Shown piece by piece: positions 29,138 to 38,871 of a stretch of DNA of 64,000 nucleotides. The notes below the pieces were generated by a model. It saw only the letters and a program-made list of their open reading frames with translations. It ran no database searches and had not been told where the DNA came from. A program made the position numbers and the translations under genes. The stretch is taken from contig JADKAS010000001.1 of the NCBI GenBank assembly GCA_016715245.1, positions 566,163-630,162 of the forward strand. Reading direction: 5' to 3'. The stretch is from Saprospiraceae bacterium (GTDB lineage Bacteria > Bacteroidota > Bacteroidia > Chitinophagales > Saprospiraceae). The stretch's first letter is position 1; each line of letters opens with the position of its first letter.

Positions 29138-31680
29138 TGATGTACCATAAAAATTACTTTTCCAGAAATCCAAGCCTGTTACTCATCTGTTTTGTCTTTT
29201 TCTACTTCCCTTTTTATGGACAAAAACCTGTACAATGGACATCCGGTGAAATTTATGAAAAGCTAAATAAACTAAATACACTTGCATCCGTTCTTTATGT
29301 CGCCGCACATCCGGATGATGAAAACACGCGATTAATCTCCTATCTAGCCAATCACACAAAAGCAGAAACAACGTATTTATCGCTTACCAGAGGCGATGGC
29401 GGCCAAAATCTCATTGGTAAAGAAATCGATGAAAAATTGGGTGTGCTCCGGACTCAGGAATTATTGATGGCAAGATTAGTTGACAACGGCAAACAAATGT
29501 TTTCCAGAGCTAATGATTTCGGTTATTCAAAAAATGCCGAGGAAACTATTTTAATATGGGACACTGAAAAAATTAAAGCTGACGTTGCATGGGCCATCCG
29601 CACAACAAGGCCTGATATTATTATAAATCGGTTTGACCACAGAACATCTGGAGAAACACATGGACATCACACGGCTTCCGCCCAGCTTGCACTTGAAATA
29701 TTTGATAAAACAATGGATTCGTCCGCATTTCCGGAACAATTAAAGTATACTGAAATCTGGCAGCCAAGACGAATATTTTTTAACACCTCCTGGTGGTTTT
29801 ACGGAAGTCAGGAAAAATTTGAAAAGGCAGATAAATCAATGCTCCTGGGTTTTGACGTGGGGGTGTATTATCCCTTATTAGGAAAGTCAAATACTGAAAT
29901 TTCAGCCGAATCCAGAAGTAAACATAAGTGTCAGGGTTTTGGGTCCACAGGTACAAGAGGATCTCAAATGGAGTATTTGGAATTATTGAAAGGTGACATG
30001 CCTGAAAATAAGGAAGATCTTTTTTATGGGATAAATACCACATGGACCAGGGTAAAAGGCGGAGAGGCAATCAAAAAACTGGTCGAGCGCGCTATAGCTG
30101 ATTATGATTTTAGGAATCCAGAAAAATCTGTACCCCTTTTAAGTGAAATTTATAGTTTAATACTCAATATTTCTGATCAACACTGGAAAAAAATAAAATC
30201 GCAGGAGTGCAAGGAATTGATTCAGGCTTGTTTTGGCTTATTTTTGGAGGCCAAAGCCAATATTCAAATTGCTGCCCGTGGTGAAAATATAAATATTGAT
30301 GTTGAAGCAGTCAAACGACTTGACCATCAACTTTCACTTGAAAGAGTCCACTCTGATTTTTTTGGAATTGATTCAACGGTTCAGACTGATTTGATTCAAA
30401 ATCAAAAGATGTTTTTTTCATTTAAAACCAACATTCCTGAAACTGCTAACTATACATCGCCTTATTGGTTGCGAAAAAAGGGAAGTTTAGGCGCATATGA
30501 AGTTGAAAATCCTGAATGGATTGGAAAACCCGTCACCCCAAATGAAGCAAACATTACGTTTGTGTTGAAGTATAAAGATTTTGAAATACCTGTTCCCAAG
30601 AAAGTAATATATAAATTCAATAGTCCTGAAGAAGGTGAAGTGTACAGACCTTTTGAAATTCTTCCTGCTATCAGTGTTGGCTTTACCAATGATGTCTTCA
30701 TTTTTCCTGATAAAAATAACCAAATTGTAAGTGTGAGAATAACCAATAATATAGATAATTCACAAGGGAAACTTACGATACCTTTGCCAAAGGGATGGTC
30801 TTGTCAACCGGATTACCACACGTTTTCAATCAAAGGGAAAGGTCAGAGTCAGGAATTTCATTTTACTGTTAATCCTCCAAAAAACAGACAGACAATCTCC
30901 ATTAGTCCTGTGGCAGAAATTGACAACAATATATTTACAGATGTTATTGATGTTATAAAGTACGACCATATTCCCCTTCAAATGGTACAGCAAACATCCA
31001 TCGCCAAATGTGTTAAGCTTGATATCGTTATTAAACCCATGAAAATCGGTTATATTTCCGGAGCCGGGGATGTTATACCGGATTATCTGGAAAAAATGGG
31101 ATATCTTGTTGAACATATTTCCGGTGATCAGATGAAAGTGGATCAGCTTCAAAAATTTGATTGTTTAATTTTTGGAGTCCGTGCTTATAATACGATTGAA
31201 AATTTAAAATACCATCAGAACGACATTCTAAAATATGTTGAAAATGGTGGGAAAGTTGTGGTACAATATAATACGTCCGGATCTTTGATGGTTAAAGAAT
31301 TGGGGCCCTACCCTTTTAAGATTTCAAGAGACAGGGTAACTTTAGAGAATGCAGAAATGCGTTTTATAAATCCTGAACATCCCTTTTTAAACTATCCGAA
31401 TAAGATCATGTCTGCTGATTTTGATTTCTGGGTTCAGGAAAGGGGTTTATACTTTGCGTCTGAATGGGATAAAAAGTATCAAACGGTGTTTTCATGCAAT
31501 GACCCGGGTGAATCGCCTAAAGAAGGTTCCCTCATTGTTGCCCGTTACGGAAAAGGCGAATTTGTATATACAGGCATCAGTTTTTTCAGACAATTTCCTG
31601 CAGGTATTTCAGGTGCGATGCGGTTGTTTGTAAATATCATCACGCCCAATCCTTCAAAAACAAATGAATCTAACCCTTAA
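29137..31680 (+). CDS. Secreted PIG-L (LmbE-like) deacetylase with C-terminal ThuA/amidotransferase-like domain
   Basis: 847 residues; the start may be either of two tandem ATGs (29137, 29140). A signal peptide (about 10-30, ending FYGQ) precedes the PIG-L domain with the zinc motif AAHPDDENTRLI (about 56-67), LSLTRGDGGQNLIG (about 80-93), RTQELLMARLV and GETHGHHTASAQLA (about 171-184). A middle beta-sandwich region (about 440-610) precedes a class I glutamine-amidotransferase-like/ThuA fold (about 635-840: KIGYISGAGDVIP, LIFGVRAYN, VENGGKVVVQYN). Known PIG-L chemistry: removal of N-acetyl groups from GlcNAc-type substrates. This long multidomain form is common in Bacteroidota and its substrate is unsettled. 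The linked sodium symporter suggests uptake of the product (inference). Confidence 0.85.
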   Translation: MMYHKNYFSRNPSLLLICFVFFYFPFYGQKPVQWTSGEIYEKLNKLNTLASVLYVAAHPDDENTRLISYLANHTKAETTYLSLTRGDGGQNLIGKEIDEKLGVLRTQELLMARLVDNGKQMFSRANDFGYSKNAEETILIWDTEKIKADVAWAIRTTRPDIIINRFDHRTSGETHGHHTASAQLALEIFDKTMDSSAFPEQLKYTEIWQPRRIFFNTSWWFYGSQEKFEKADKSMLLGFDVGVYYPLLGKSNTEISAESRSKHKCQGFGSTGTRGSQMEYLELLKGDMPENKEDLFYGINTTWTRVKGGEAIKKLVERAIADYDFRNPEKSVPLLSEIYSLILNISDQHWKKIKSQECKELIQACFGLFLEAKANIQIAARGENINIDVEAVKRLDHQLSLERVHSDFFGIDSTVQTDLIQNQKMFFSFKTNIPETANYTSPYWLRKKGSLGAYEVENPEWIGKPVTPNEANITFVLKYKDFEIPVPKKVIYKFNSPEEGEVYRPFEILPAISVGFTNDVFIFPDKNNQIVSVRITNNIDNSQGKLTIPLPKGWSCQPDYHTFSIKGKGQSQEFHFTVNPPKNRQTISISPVAEIDNNIFTDVIDVIKYDHIPLQMVQQTSIAKCVKLDIVIKPMKIGYISGAGDVIPDYLEKMGYLVEHISGDQMKVDQLQKFDCLIFGVRAYNTIENLKYHQNDILKYVENGGKVVVQYNTSGSLMVKELGPYPFKISRDRVTLENAEMRFINPEHPFLNYPNKIMSADFDFWVQERGLYFASEWDKKYQTVFSCNDPGESPKEGSLIVARYGKGEFVYTGISFFRQFPAGISGAMRLFVNIITPNPSKTNESNP

Positions 31681-31774
31681 AAATTCGTGGATAAAAATAT
31701 ATACATTAGTTCTGTTGATGAATTTATTGTATATATCTGTTTTTTTGTGGTTTATGTATTATTATAAACCCTAA
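31664..31774 (+). CDS. 36-residue single-span membrane peptide (overlooked small ORF)
   Basis: ATG at 31664 to TAA at 31774, overlapping the end of the PIG-L gene by 17 bp in another frame and ending 3 bp before the symporter's GTG. The product is a short basic N-terminus (NLTLKNSWIK), one hydrophobic helix (about 11-33, YTLVLLMNLLYISVFLWFMYY) and a KP end. The tight fit between two genes, start overlap and topology (Trp-Lys before a helix) argue for a real gene. From memory, similar ~35-residue peptides precede sodium:solute symporters in other Bacteroidota; I could not check this. It might be an accessory subunit of the symporter. Confidence 0.6.
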   Translation: MNLTLKNSWIKIYTLVLLMNLLYISVFLWFMYYYKP

Positions 31775-31777
31775 TTT

Positions 31778-33451
31778 GTGGCGGTATTAGATTGGGCAAT
31801 TCTTCTTGGTACATTACTTTTCATTGTCATTTATGGGTATTGGAAAACGAGAGGCGTTGAAACCAGTCATTCCTATTTTAAAGGTGATGAAAACACTAAA
31901 TGGTGGACAGTAGGGCTGAGTGTGATGGCAACTCAGGCAAGCGCCATTACATTTATGTCGACACCCGGACAGGCTTTTTTTGACGGTATGGGTTTTGTGC
32001 AGATATACTTTGGTTTACCAATTGCAATGGTAATTATCTGTATTACTTTTATTCCTTTGTTTCATAAGTTGAAAGTTTATACAGCCTATGAATTTCTTGA
32101 GAAACGTTTTGACCTGAAAACAAGGTTGCTGACAGCCATCCTTTTTTTAATCCAACGCGGTCTGGCTGCAGGAATCACCATTTATGCTCCGGCCATTATC
32201 CTGTCAACCATACTGGGGTGGAATTTAAACCTTTTAAATATCTTGTTAGGTTTATTGGTAATACTTTATACAGTAAGCGGGGGAAGCAAAGCGGTAAATA
32301 TTACGCAAAAACAACAGATGTTTATTATCATCGGTGGTATGTTTTTTGTATTTTTTTATACGTTACATCATATTTCACCGGGCTTGCGTTTTAATGAGGT
32401 TATACAAATGGCCTCTGCCGCAGGAAAAACGGATATTATCGATTTTTCGTTTGATATTGAAAACAGGTACACCATTTGGAGTGGAATAGCCGGAGGTTTT
32501 TTTCTGTCTCTTTCTTATTTTGGTACGGATCAAAGTCAGGTACAGAGATATTTGTCAGGAAATTCGATACAACAGAGCAGGTTGGGTCTTATCTTTAACG
32601 GGCTGTTAAAAGTGCCTATGCAATTTTTTATTTTATTGACAGGCGTTATTGTTTTTGTATTTTTCCAATTTAATCAAGCACCGATTTTTTTTAATTCTGG
32701 TGTTACGCAGAAAATGGAAAATTCTGTCAATGCAAAGGAATGGGATAAACTGAATAATACAAATGACAGTCTTTATTTATTAAAAAATTCTATTATTCAA
32801 AACACAAAACAGGATAAACAAAAACATTATACACAACTGGAAAAAATCTGGGAGCAGGAAAAAGAATTGAAGAAAAAATCAACGGATTTGATTTCTGGTA
32901 CACTTCCTGAAGAAGAAACAAATGACAAGGACTACGTTTTTATTTATTACATACTAAACTATATTCCAAACGGTTTAATAGGTTTGTTGCTTGCCGTTAT
33001 TTTTAGCGCAGCGATGTCTTCCACTTCAGCTGAATTAAATGCACTTGCCACGACAACTACAGTTGATATTTATAAAAGAAATATTATAAAGAATGGCGAT
33101 GATAAACATTATCTCACCATGTCAAAATTGTTTACGGTAATTTGGGGGGTACTGGCAATATTGTTTGCTTGCTGGGGAACTCTTTTTGAAAATCTTATCC
33201 AACTTGTCAATATAGTTGGTTCTATCTTTTACGGAACTATTCTTGGTATTTTTATCATAGCCTTTTATATAAGGAGATTTCAAGGGAGCGAAGTTTTTGC
33301 GGGGGCTGTTACGGCTCAAATCATGGTGCTAAGCATATATTTTACCACCGAAATAGGATATTTATGGCTCAATGCCATTGGGTGTTTTGCTGTTATTATT
33401 ATATCAACATTATACCGGATCTTCCAACGTTTTTCTTTAAGATTGATATAA
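31778..33451 (+). CDS. Sodium:solute symporter (SSS family)
   Basis: 557 residues with about 13 membrane segments from residue 3 onward. SSS hallmarks: the start WAILLGTLLFIVIYGYWKTRG, SVMATQASAITFMSTPGQAFFDG (about 48-70, sodium-site helix), YTVSGGSKAVNITQKQQ (about 166-182) and YFGTDQSQVQRYLSG (about 246-260, the family signature). A charged insertion of about 80 residues (about 310-385) lies before the helices that follow NYIPNGLIGLLLAVIFSAAMSS. GTG at 31778 is the start; a stop lies two codons upstream in frame. Substrate unknown; Bacteroidota members next to PIG-L genes may carry sugars or sialic-acid-like compounds (inference from context). Confidence 0.88.
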   Translation: MAVLDWAILLGTLLFIVIYGYWKTRGVETSHSYFKGDENTKWWTVGLSVMATQASAITFMSTPGQAFFDGMGFVQIYFGLPIAMVIICITFIPLFHKLKVYTAYEFLEKRFDLKTRLLTAILFLIQRGLAAGITIYAPAIILSTILGWNLNLLNILLGLLVILYTVSGGSKAVNITQKQQMFIIIGGMFFVFFYTLHHISPGLRFNEVIQMASAAGKTDIIDFSFDIENRYTIWSGIAGGFFLSLSYFGTDQSQVQRYLSGNSIQQSRLGLIFNGLLKVPMQFFILLTGVIVFVFFQFNQAPIFFNSGVTQKMENSVNAKEWDKLNNTNDSLYLLKNSIIQNTKQDKQKHYTQLEKIWEQEKELKKKSTDLISGTLPEEETNDKDYVFIYYILNYIPNGLIGLLLAVIFSAAMSSTSAELNALATTTTVDIYKRNIIKNGDDKHYLTMSKLFTVIWGVLAILFACWGTLFENLIQLVNIVGSIFYGTILGIFIIAFYIRRFQGSEVFAGAVTAQIMVLSIYFTTEIGYLWLNAIGCFAVIIISTLYRIFQRFSLRLI

Positions 33452-33510
33452 TGATTTGTTGAAAATCTGTGCTAAAATTATATTAAATATTTTTATATTA
33501 TTTGACCTGT

Positions 33511-33545
33511 AGATTAGGAAAAAAGCCTGATTTATTGTACTTTTG
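33511..33545 (+). promoter_or_regulatory. Promoter for gyrA: -33 TTTG and -7 TACTTTTG
   Basis: TTTG at 33511-33514 and TACTTTTG at 33538-33545, 23 bp apart (upper end of the accepted range), 36 bp before the gyrA ATG at 33582. Confidence 0.6.
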
Positions 33546-33581
33546 CATGTTATTTAAAAAAATATAAAATAGAATATATAA

Positions 33582-36051
33582 ATGGCTAACGATCAAAGGA
33601 TTATAAAGATTAATATAGAAGATGAAATGAAATCTTCCTATATTGATTACTCAATGTCAGTTATTGTTTCCCGCGCCCTACCCGATGTCAGGGACGGTTT
33701 AAAACCTGTTCACCGACGTGTTTTGTATGGTATGTCAGATTTGGGACTAGCTTATGGAAGAGCCCATAAAAAATCTGCAAGAATTGTTGGAGAAGTTTTG
33801 GGAAAGTATCATCCACACGGTGATACATCTGTTTATGATGCTATGGTGAGAATGGCTCAGGATTGGTCACTGCGATACCCTCTTGTGGATGGTCAGGGCA
33901 ATTTTGGGTCCATGGACGGAGACAGTCCTGCAGCGATGCGTTACACAGAAGCAAGGTTAGCCCGTATAAGTGATGAAATGCTGGCAGATATCGGAAAAGA
34001 AACAGTTGATTTTAAGTTGAATTTCGATGATTCACTTGAAGAACCTACCGTTTTGCCTGCTAAAATACCAAACTTGCTGATAAATGGTGCATCAGGAATT
34101 GCCGTTGGTATGGCAACAAATATGTTGCCTCACAACCTCTCTGAGGTGATTGACGGAACCAAACTTGTAATTGACAATCCTGAGACTACCATTGAAGAAA
34201 TTATGCAATTTGTAAAAGCGCCTGACTTTCCGACAGGAGGTACCATTTACGGATATCAGGGCGTTAAGGAAGCTTTTGAAACAGGACGAGGTAAAATTGT
34301 TGTCAGAGGCAAGTGCCAGATTGAAAGTGGTCACGGTGGCAAAGAAACAATTATCATCACAGAAATTCCTTATCAGGTTAATAAAGCTAGTTTGGTGGCC
34401 AAAATTGCTGAACTGGTAAATGAATCCAAAATTGAAGGCATTACAGATATTCGGGATGAATCTGACAGAAAAGGATTGAGAATCGTCGTTGAAATCAGGA
34501 GGGATATTATGGCCAGTGTAGTTTTGAGTAAACTTTACAAGTATACCCCTTTACAATCTTCTTATGGTGTCAATAATATAGCCTTGGTTAATGGCAGACC
34601 AATGATGCTTAACCTCAAACAGATTATTGTAGAATTTATCAAATTCAGGATTGAAGTTATCATCAGAAGGACTAAATACGACTTGCAAAAGGCTGAGGAA
34701 AGAGCTCATATTCTGGAAGGTTTGCTTATTGCTCTCGATGCCATTGATGAGGTTATCCGCATTATCAGACAGTCCAAAACGGTTGAAGAAGCCAAAGATG
34801 GTTTGATTGCTGCTTTTTCTTTTTCTGAAATTCAGGCAAAGGCCATACTTGATATGAGACTTCAGCGATTGGTAAGCTTGGAGATTGACAAAGTGAGGGA
34901 AGAATATGCTGAAGTTTTGGAAAAAATAGCCTATTACAAATCAATTCTTGCCAGTGATGAATTACAAAGAAGTATCATTAAACAGGAGCTTGATGAAATA
35001 AAGGAAAAGTTCGGTGACAAAAGGAGAACAGATATTTCCTATTCTGATGATGAAATAAGTATAGAAGATCTTATTCCGAATGAAGAAGTGGTAATAACGA
35101 TTTCACATCTTGGTTATATTAAGAGAACCAAAACGGATGAGTTTAAACAACAATCGCGCGGTGGTAAAGGATCTAGGGGAAGTAAAACCAAGGATACGGA
35201 CTTTATTGAACATTTATTTATCGCAAACAACCACAATTACCTCTTGTTATTCACAGAGATGGGTAGGTGTTTCTGGCTGAGAGCCTTTGAAATCCCTGAA
35301 GCTTCTAAAACGTCACAAGGTCGGGTTCTTCAAAATATTTTGGCAATACCTTCAGAGGACAAGGTGAGGGCATATATTAAAATAGAAAATCTGAATGATG
35401 AAGAATTTATCAAAAATAATTACATCATTTTCTGTACTAAAAAAGGTATGGTCAAAAAAACAATAGTTGAAGCGTTTTCCAAGACCCAGAGTAAATGGTA
35501 TTAATGCCATCACTATTAATGAAGGGGATCAGTTGCTCGAAGCAAAACTGACCAATGGAACTCAAGAAATCATAATTGCTAACAGAGAAGGCCGTGCGAT
35601 CCGTTTCAACGAGTCCAAGGTGCGTCCGATGGGAAGGACCGCATCAGGGGTAAAAGCGATGACTCTTGGATCAAAAGACGACAGAATCATTGGTATGCTT
35701 TCAGCAGATCCGACATCTGCTACCCACTCAGTTTTTGTTGTTTCTGAAAAAGGAAATGGCAAAAGATCACCGCTGGATGATTACAGAATCACTAACCGTG
35801 GAGGAAAAGGGGTAAAAACTATAAACGTAACAGATAAGACAGGTAAACTTGTTGGAATCTTGTGGGTTAGTGAGTTTGATGATTTGATGATTACTACGGC
35901 CGATGGTATAATAATCAGAACACCTGTTTCAAATATGCGGCTTATGGGACGTGCCACACAAGGTGTAAAAGTAATCAGACTATCCGACAAAGAGTCCATT
36001 GCTGACGTCACGGTCATCAGAAGAGAAGAAAGTATTGATGAAGAAGAATAA
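33582..36051 (+). CDS. gyrA: DNA gyrase subunit A (one frameshift)
   Basis: About 823 residues. Breakage-reunion domain: SYIDYSMSVIVSRALPDVRDGLKPVHRR (about 14-41), GKYHPHGD (about 72-79) and the catalytic Tyr in AAMRYTEARL (~121). A GyrA-box-like QSRGGKGSRG (~523) and a beta-pinwheel C-terminal domain identify GyrA rather than ParC. The frame breaks after VEAFS: the read has TCCAAGACCC where TCCAGACCC would give the canonical SRPRVNGINAITI. One extra A at 35481-35482 explains it; pieces are 33582-35504 and 35467-36051. Gyrase is essential, and both pieces are otherwise perfectly conserved, so a sequencing insertion is far more likely than a real mutation. Known role: negative supercoiling with GyrB. 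Confidence 0.95.
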
Positions 36052-36086
36052 ATTTAAGGATTATTTAACCATTTTAATATAATTAT

Positions 36087-36094
36087 TAACTTTG
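36087..36094 (+). promoter_or_regulatory. -7 promoter box TAACTTTG
   Basis: A TAnnTTTG match after the gyrA stop and 77 bp before the TPR-protein start at 36172. No clear -33 element. Confidence 0.45.
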
Positions 36095-36171
36095 TGTAAA
36101 CAAAACTGAATTTTAATAATCGTCATATATCTGTACATTATTTTTTTATCATTAAAATGAAATTTTATAAA

Positions 36172-37453
36172 ATGAAAACTCTTTTATACGTTATCTGTGG
36201 CTTGATGTTCGTATGTTCATTAAATGCCCAGGATGCCAAAAAAAATTTAAAGTCTGCTGCTAAAAATGTCAGCAGGTATTTTCTCGACCCTGCCGCTAAT
36301 CCAGGTCTGCTGGACGAAGCTGTCACTGGCCTTGAATCTGCATTTACATCAACCGAAGTCAATACTGATCCGGAAGCATGGAATCTGCGAGGTGATTCAT
36401 ACAATGAAATTTCACAATCTGAAATCAATTTAAAGATTGTCAATCCTAATTACAAAATACTAAAACCTGAGGCATCATTAAAGGCTTTTGAAGCATTTCA
36501 AAAAGAAATAGAATTCAGTTTGAAAAAATATCATACCAAAGATGCATTGACCGGTATTCGTGAATGTGAGGATAATCTGAATAATAATGCCATTTTTTTG
36601 TTTCAGGAGCAGAATTATAATGAAGGTTTTCCATATTTTGAGGCGTCAATTAAAGCAAATGAAATTTTGTCAAAAATAAAGAAGAAAGCAGATTAGATGA
36701 TCCATTGACATTGAATGATCAGCTTTTTTATACAGGAGTTTGTGCTTATTTTAGTGATAAAAAGGAAATGGCATTACCCTATTTTGAAAAATTATTTATG
36801 AAAGGTAATGCTCAACCTTTGGTTTATGTCGGCCTTTTTCACTTACCGTGGACAAAGACGAAAAAAAAGCATTTGAATATCTTGGTGCCGGTAAAAAACT
36901 GTATCCTGATGACAATGAAATTTTATTTGCAGAAATCAATTATTATATAAAAGCTAATAAACTTAATGAATTAGTTGATAAATTACAGATGGCCATCAAC
37001 AAAGAACCTGAAAATGTTTCTGTCTATAATGCTTTGGGCAATGTATATGATCAATTGAATCAAAATGAAAGAAATGCCGGAAATACAGCAAAAGCAGATG
37101 AATATTTTAATCTTGCTTTTAAAAATTTTGAATCAGCTTTGTCAAAAGATCCTAATAATTTTGATGCTATGTATAGTCAGGGTGCCCTTTACTACAATAA
37201 AGCAGCAAGTATGGTCACCAAACTAAATGCGTTGAGTAATGACTATTCTTCAGCAGGAACAAAAAAATACAACGAATTAAAAGGCGAAATGGACGGATAT
37301 TTTAATCAGGCCCTTCCTCTCTTTTTAAAAGCAGAAAAAATTAATGAGAAAGACATCAGTGTTTTAATAGCTTTAAAGGAAATATATGCTCGTGAGGGTG
37401 ATCTGGAAAAGTCAAATGAATACAAAATGAGGCTGGAATCAATCGAAAAATAA
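36172..37453 (+). CDS. Secreted tetratricopeptide-repeat protein (two frameshifts)
   Basis: About 428 residues after repair. A signal peptide begins at the ATG at 36172 (MKTLLYVICGLMFVCSLNAQ); an ATG at 36157 adds five residues. The remainder is helical with TPR-like units: LLDEAVTGLESAF, EAWNLRGDSYNEI, YFEASIKANEIL, LVDKLQMAINKEPENVSVYNALGNVYDQL, YFNLAFKNFESALSKDPNNFDAMYSQGALYYNKA, LPLFLKAEKINEKDISVLIALKEIYAREGD. Lesions: one A missing in 36672-36676 (restores LSKNKEESRLDDPLTLND) and one T missing in 36835-36839 (restores GLFSLTVDKDEKKAF). The broken frames are 36157-36696, 36705-36950 and 36848-37453. A strong terminator follows 20 bp later. Probably a periplasmic scaffold; function unknown. 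Confidence 0.8.
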
Positions 37454-37472
37454 AATTTATTATAAAGATTTT

Positions 37473-37509
37473 AAGGCAGCAATATGTATTTATTGCTGCC
37501 TTTTTTTTT
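37473..37509 (+). terminator. Intrinsic terminator of the TPR-protein gene
   Basis: A perfect 12-bp stem (AAGGCAGCAATA at 37473-37484 with its complement at 37491-37502), a 6-base loop and a T9 tract (37501-37509), 20 bp after the stop codon. Confidence 0.85.
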
Positions 37510-37560
37510 GTAAATAATTAAATTTTACACTAATATATATTATAATTAAAAATAATATGT

Positions 37561-37568
37561 TATATTTG
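37561..37568 (+). promoter_or_regulatory. -7 promoter box TATATTTG
   Basis: A TAnnTTTG match 15 bp before the ATG at 37584. It argues against the upstream in-frame start at 37557, which would precede the transcript start. Confidence 0.55.
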
Positions 37569-37583
37569 CACAAAATTCCGATT

Positions 37584-38867
37584 ATGTTCCCATACTTCCG
37601 ATTTGTCTTTTTTACAGTTTTTACCCTTTTTTCCTTCACCTCCTTTGGAAATGATTATTATGAAGTTACCATTAACAAAGGGGATAATCTGACCAGAGTT
37701 CTTCAAAAGTATAATCTGACGGTTCATCAATGTAATCAGTCACTTTTTGTTACAATCAATAAATTGAAAAACTCCGAAAAACTTTTGGCGGAAAAAAAAT
37801 ATTTCTTGCCTGTTAAAATATACAAGTATAATGGGAAAAGTATCCGGTCCACGTTGGGCCTTTCTGATTTGTTATTGGCAAAAAAAATAGAACAGTATAA
37901 TATTGATCTTTTCGAAAAAAAGATACGGAAGACACATTATAAAACAAGTAAAGTTTTGTGGGTGCCTGATGAATTTATATCCTGCAATAAACCTGAAACT
38001 TCAAAAAACGTTTTCGTGGCAGAACCTTCATTAGCTCCCGACAAGGATACAGATAATGAAACTATAGAAGAACCAGAAAAAGTAACTACGATAAAAAATA
38101 AAGAAAGTGTCAAATCGTCCTTTAAAACTAAAGGAATTAAAAAGATAACAGTGCCTTTAATGGGCAAAGAATTTGAAGATGTTTGGATAGAAGATTTTTC
38201 TTTAAAAAATGAAGTATATTATATTATTAGTGGTCATGGGGGACCTGACCCCGGAGCTGTTTATAAAAGAGATGGGAATACGTATTGTGAAGATGAATAT
38301 GCTTATGATGTCGCTCTGCGCCTGGCGCGTAATCTTATGGCTCACGGAGCCGTTGTCCACATGATAGTGGAAGATGAAAATGACGGAATTCGGGATGAAA
38401 AATTATTGAAATGCGATTGTACAGAAAAAATGTTTAACGGGTATAAAATACCTTTGTCTCAGAAAAAACGGTTAAGACAACGCGCTTCTATGGTCAATAC
38501 TTTATACCAAAAATATAAAAAACAAGGTTATACAACCCAAAAGGCAATTGAAATACATGTTGACAGCAGAAATTCCTCTTTGCGTCAGGATGTCTTTTTT
38601 TATTACAATGCAAGTGACAAAAAAAGTAAAAAGTTGGCAGAAAGTGTTCACGATATCTTTGAATCCAAATACGATATACACCAAAAAAACAGGGGATATC
38701 AAGGTTTTGTCGAAGACAGAAATATATATATGGTAAAAAATCTGAGACCTACCACCCTATTTGTGGAACTTGCCAACATTCAAAACCCAAAGGATCAGGA
38801 AAGATTAATATACTATTACAACAGGCAAGCATTAGCCAACTGGCTATTTGAAGGCTTGAGAAAATAG
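37584..38867 (+). CDS. N-acetylmuramoyl-L-alanine amidase (Amidase_3) with N-terminal LysM-like domain
   Basis: 427 residues from ATG 37584. A signal peptide (1-23, ending SFG) is followed by a LysM-like fold (about 26-85: YEVTINKGDNLTRVLQKYNL ... LPVKIYK), a low-complexity acidic linker, and the zinc amidase domain (about 205-425). Zinc and catalytic residues are His in SGHGGPDPGA, Glu in CEDEYAYDV, His in IEIHVDSR and the general-base Glu in TLFVELANIQN. Known reaction: cleavage of the lactyl-L-alanine amide in peptidoglycan, used in cell separation or wall recycling. The IHVDS block departs from the usual SLHAN. It converges with the sigma factor gene only 4 bp away, with no terminator between them. 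Confidence 0.87.
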   Translation: MFPYFRFVFFTVFTLFSFTSFGNDYYEVTINKGDNLTRVLQKYNLTVHQCNQSLFVTINKLKNSEKLLAEKKYFLPVKIYKYNGKSIRSTLGLSDLLLAKKIEQYNIDLFEKKIRKTHYKTSKVLWVPDEFISCNKPETSKNVFVAEPSLAPDKDTDNETIEEPEKVTTIKNKESVKSSFKTKGIKKITVPLMGKEFEDVWIEDFSLKNEVYYIISGHGGPDPGAVYKRDGNTYCEDEYAYDVALRLARNLMAHGAVVHMIVEDENDGIRDEKLLKCDCTEKMFNGYKIPLSQKKRLRQRASMVNTLYQKYKKQGYTTQKAIEIHVDSRNSSLRQDVFFYYNASDKKSKKLAESVHDIFESKYDIHQKNRGYQGFVEDRNIYMVKNLRPTTLFVELANIQNPKDQERLIYYYNRQALANWLFEGLRK

Positions 38868-38871
38868 GCAA

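Noticed and set aside
33582..36051. gyrA and hscA as true pseudogenes
   Set aside because: Both are single-copy essential-type genes with conserved sequence on each side of one-base homopolymer differences; sequencing error is the simpler cause.
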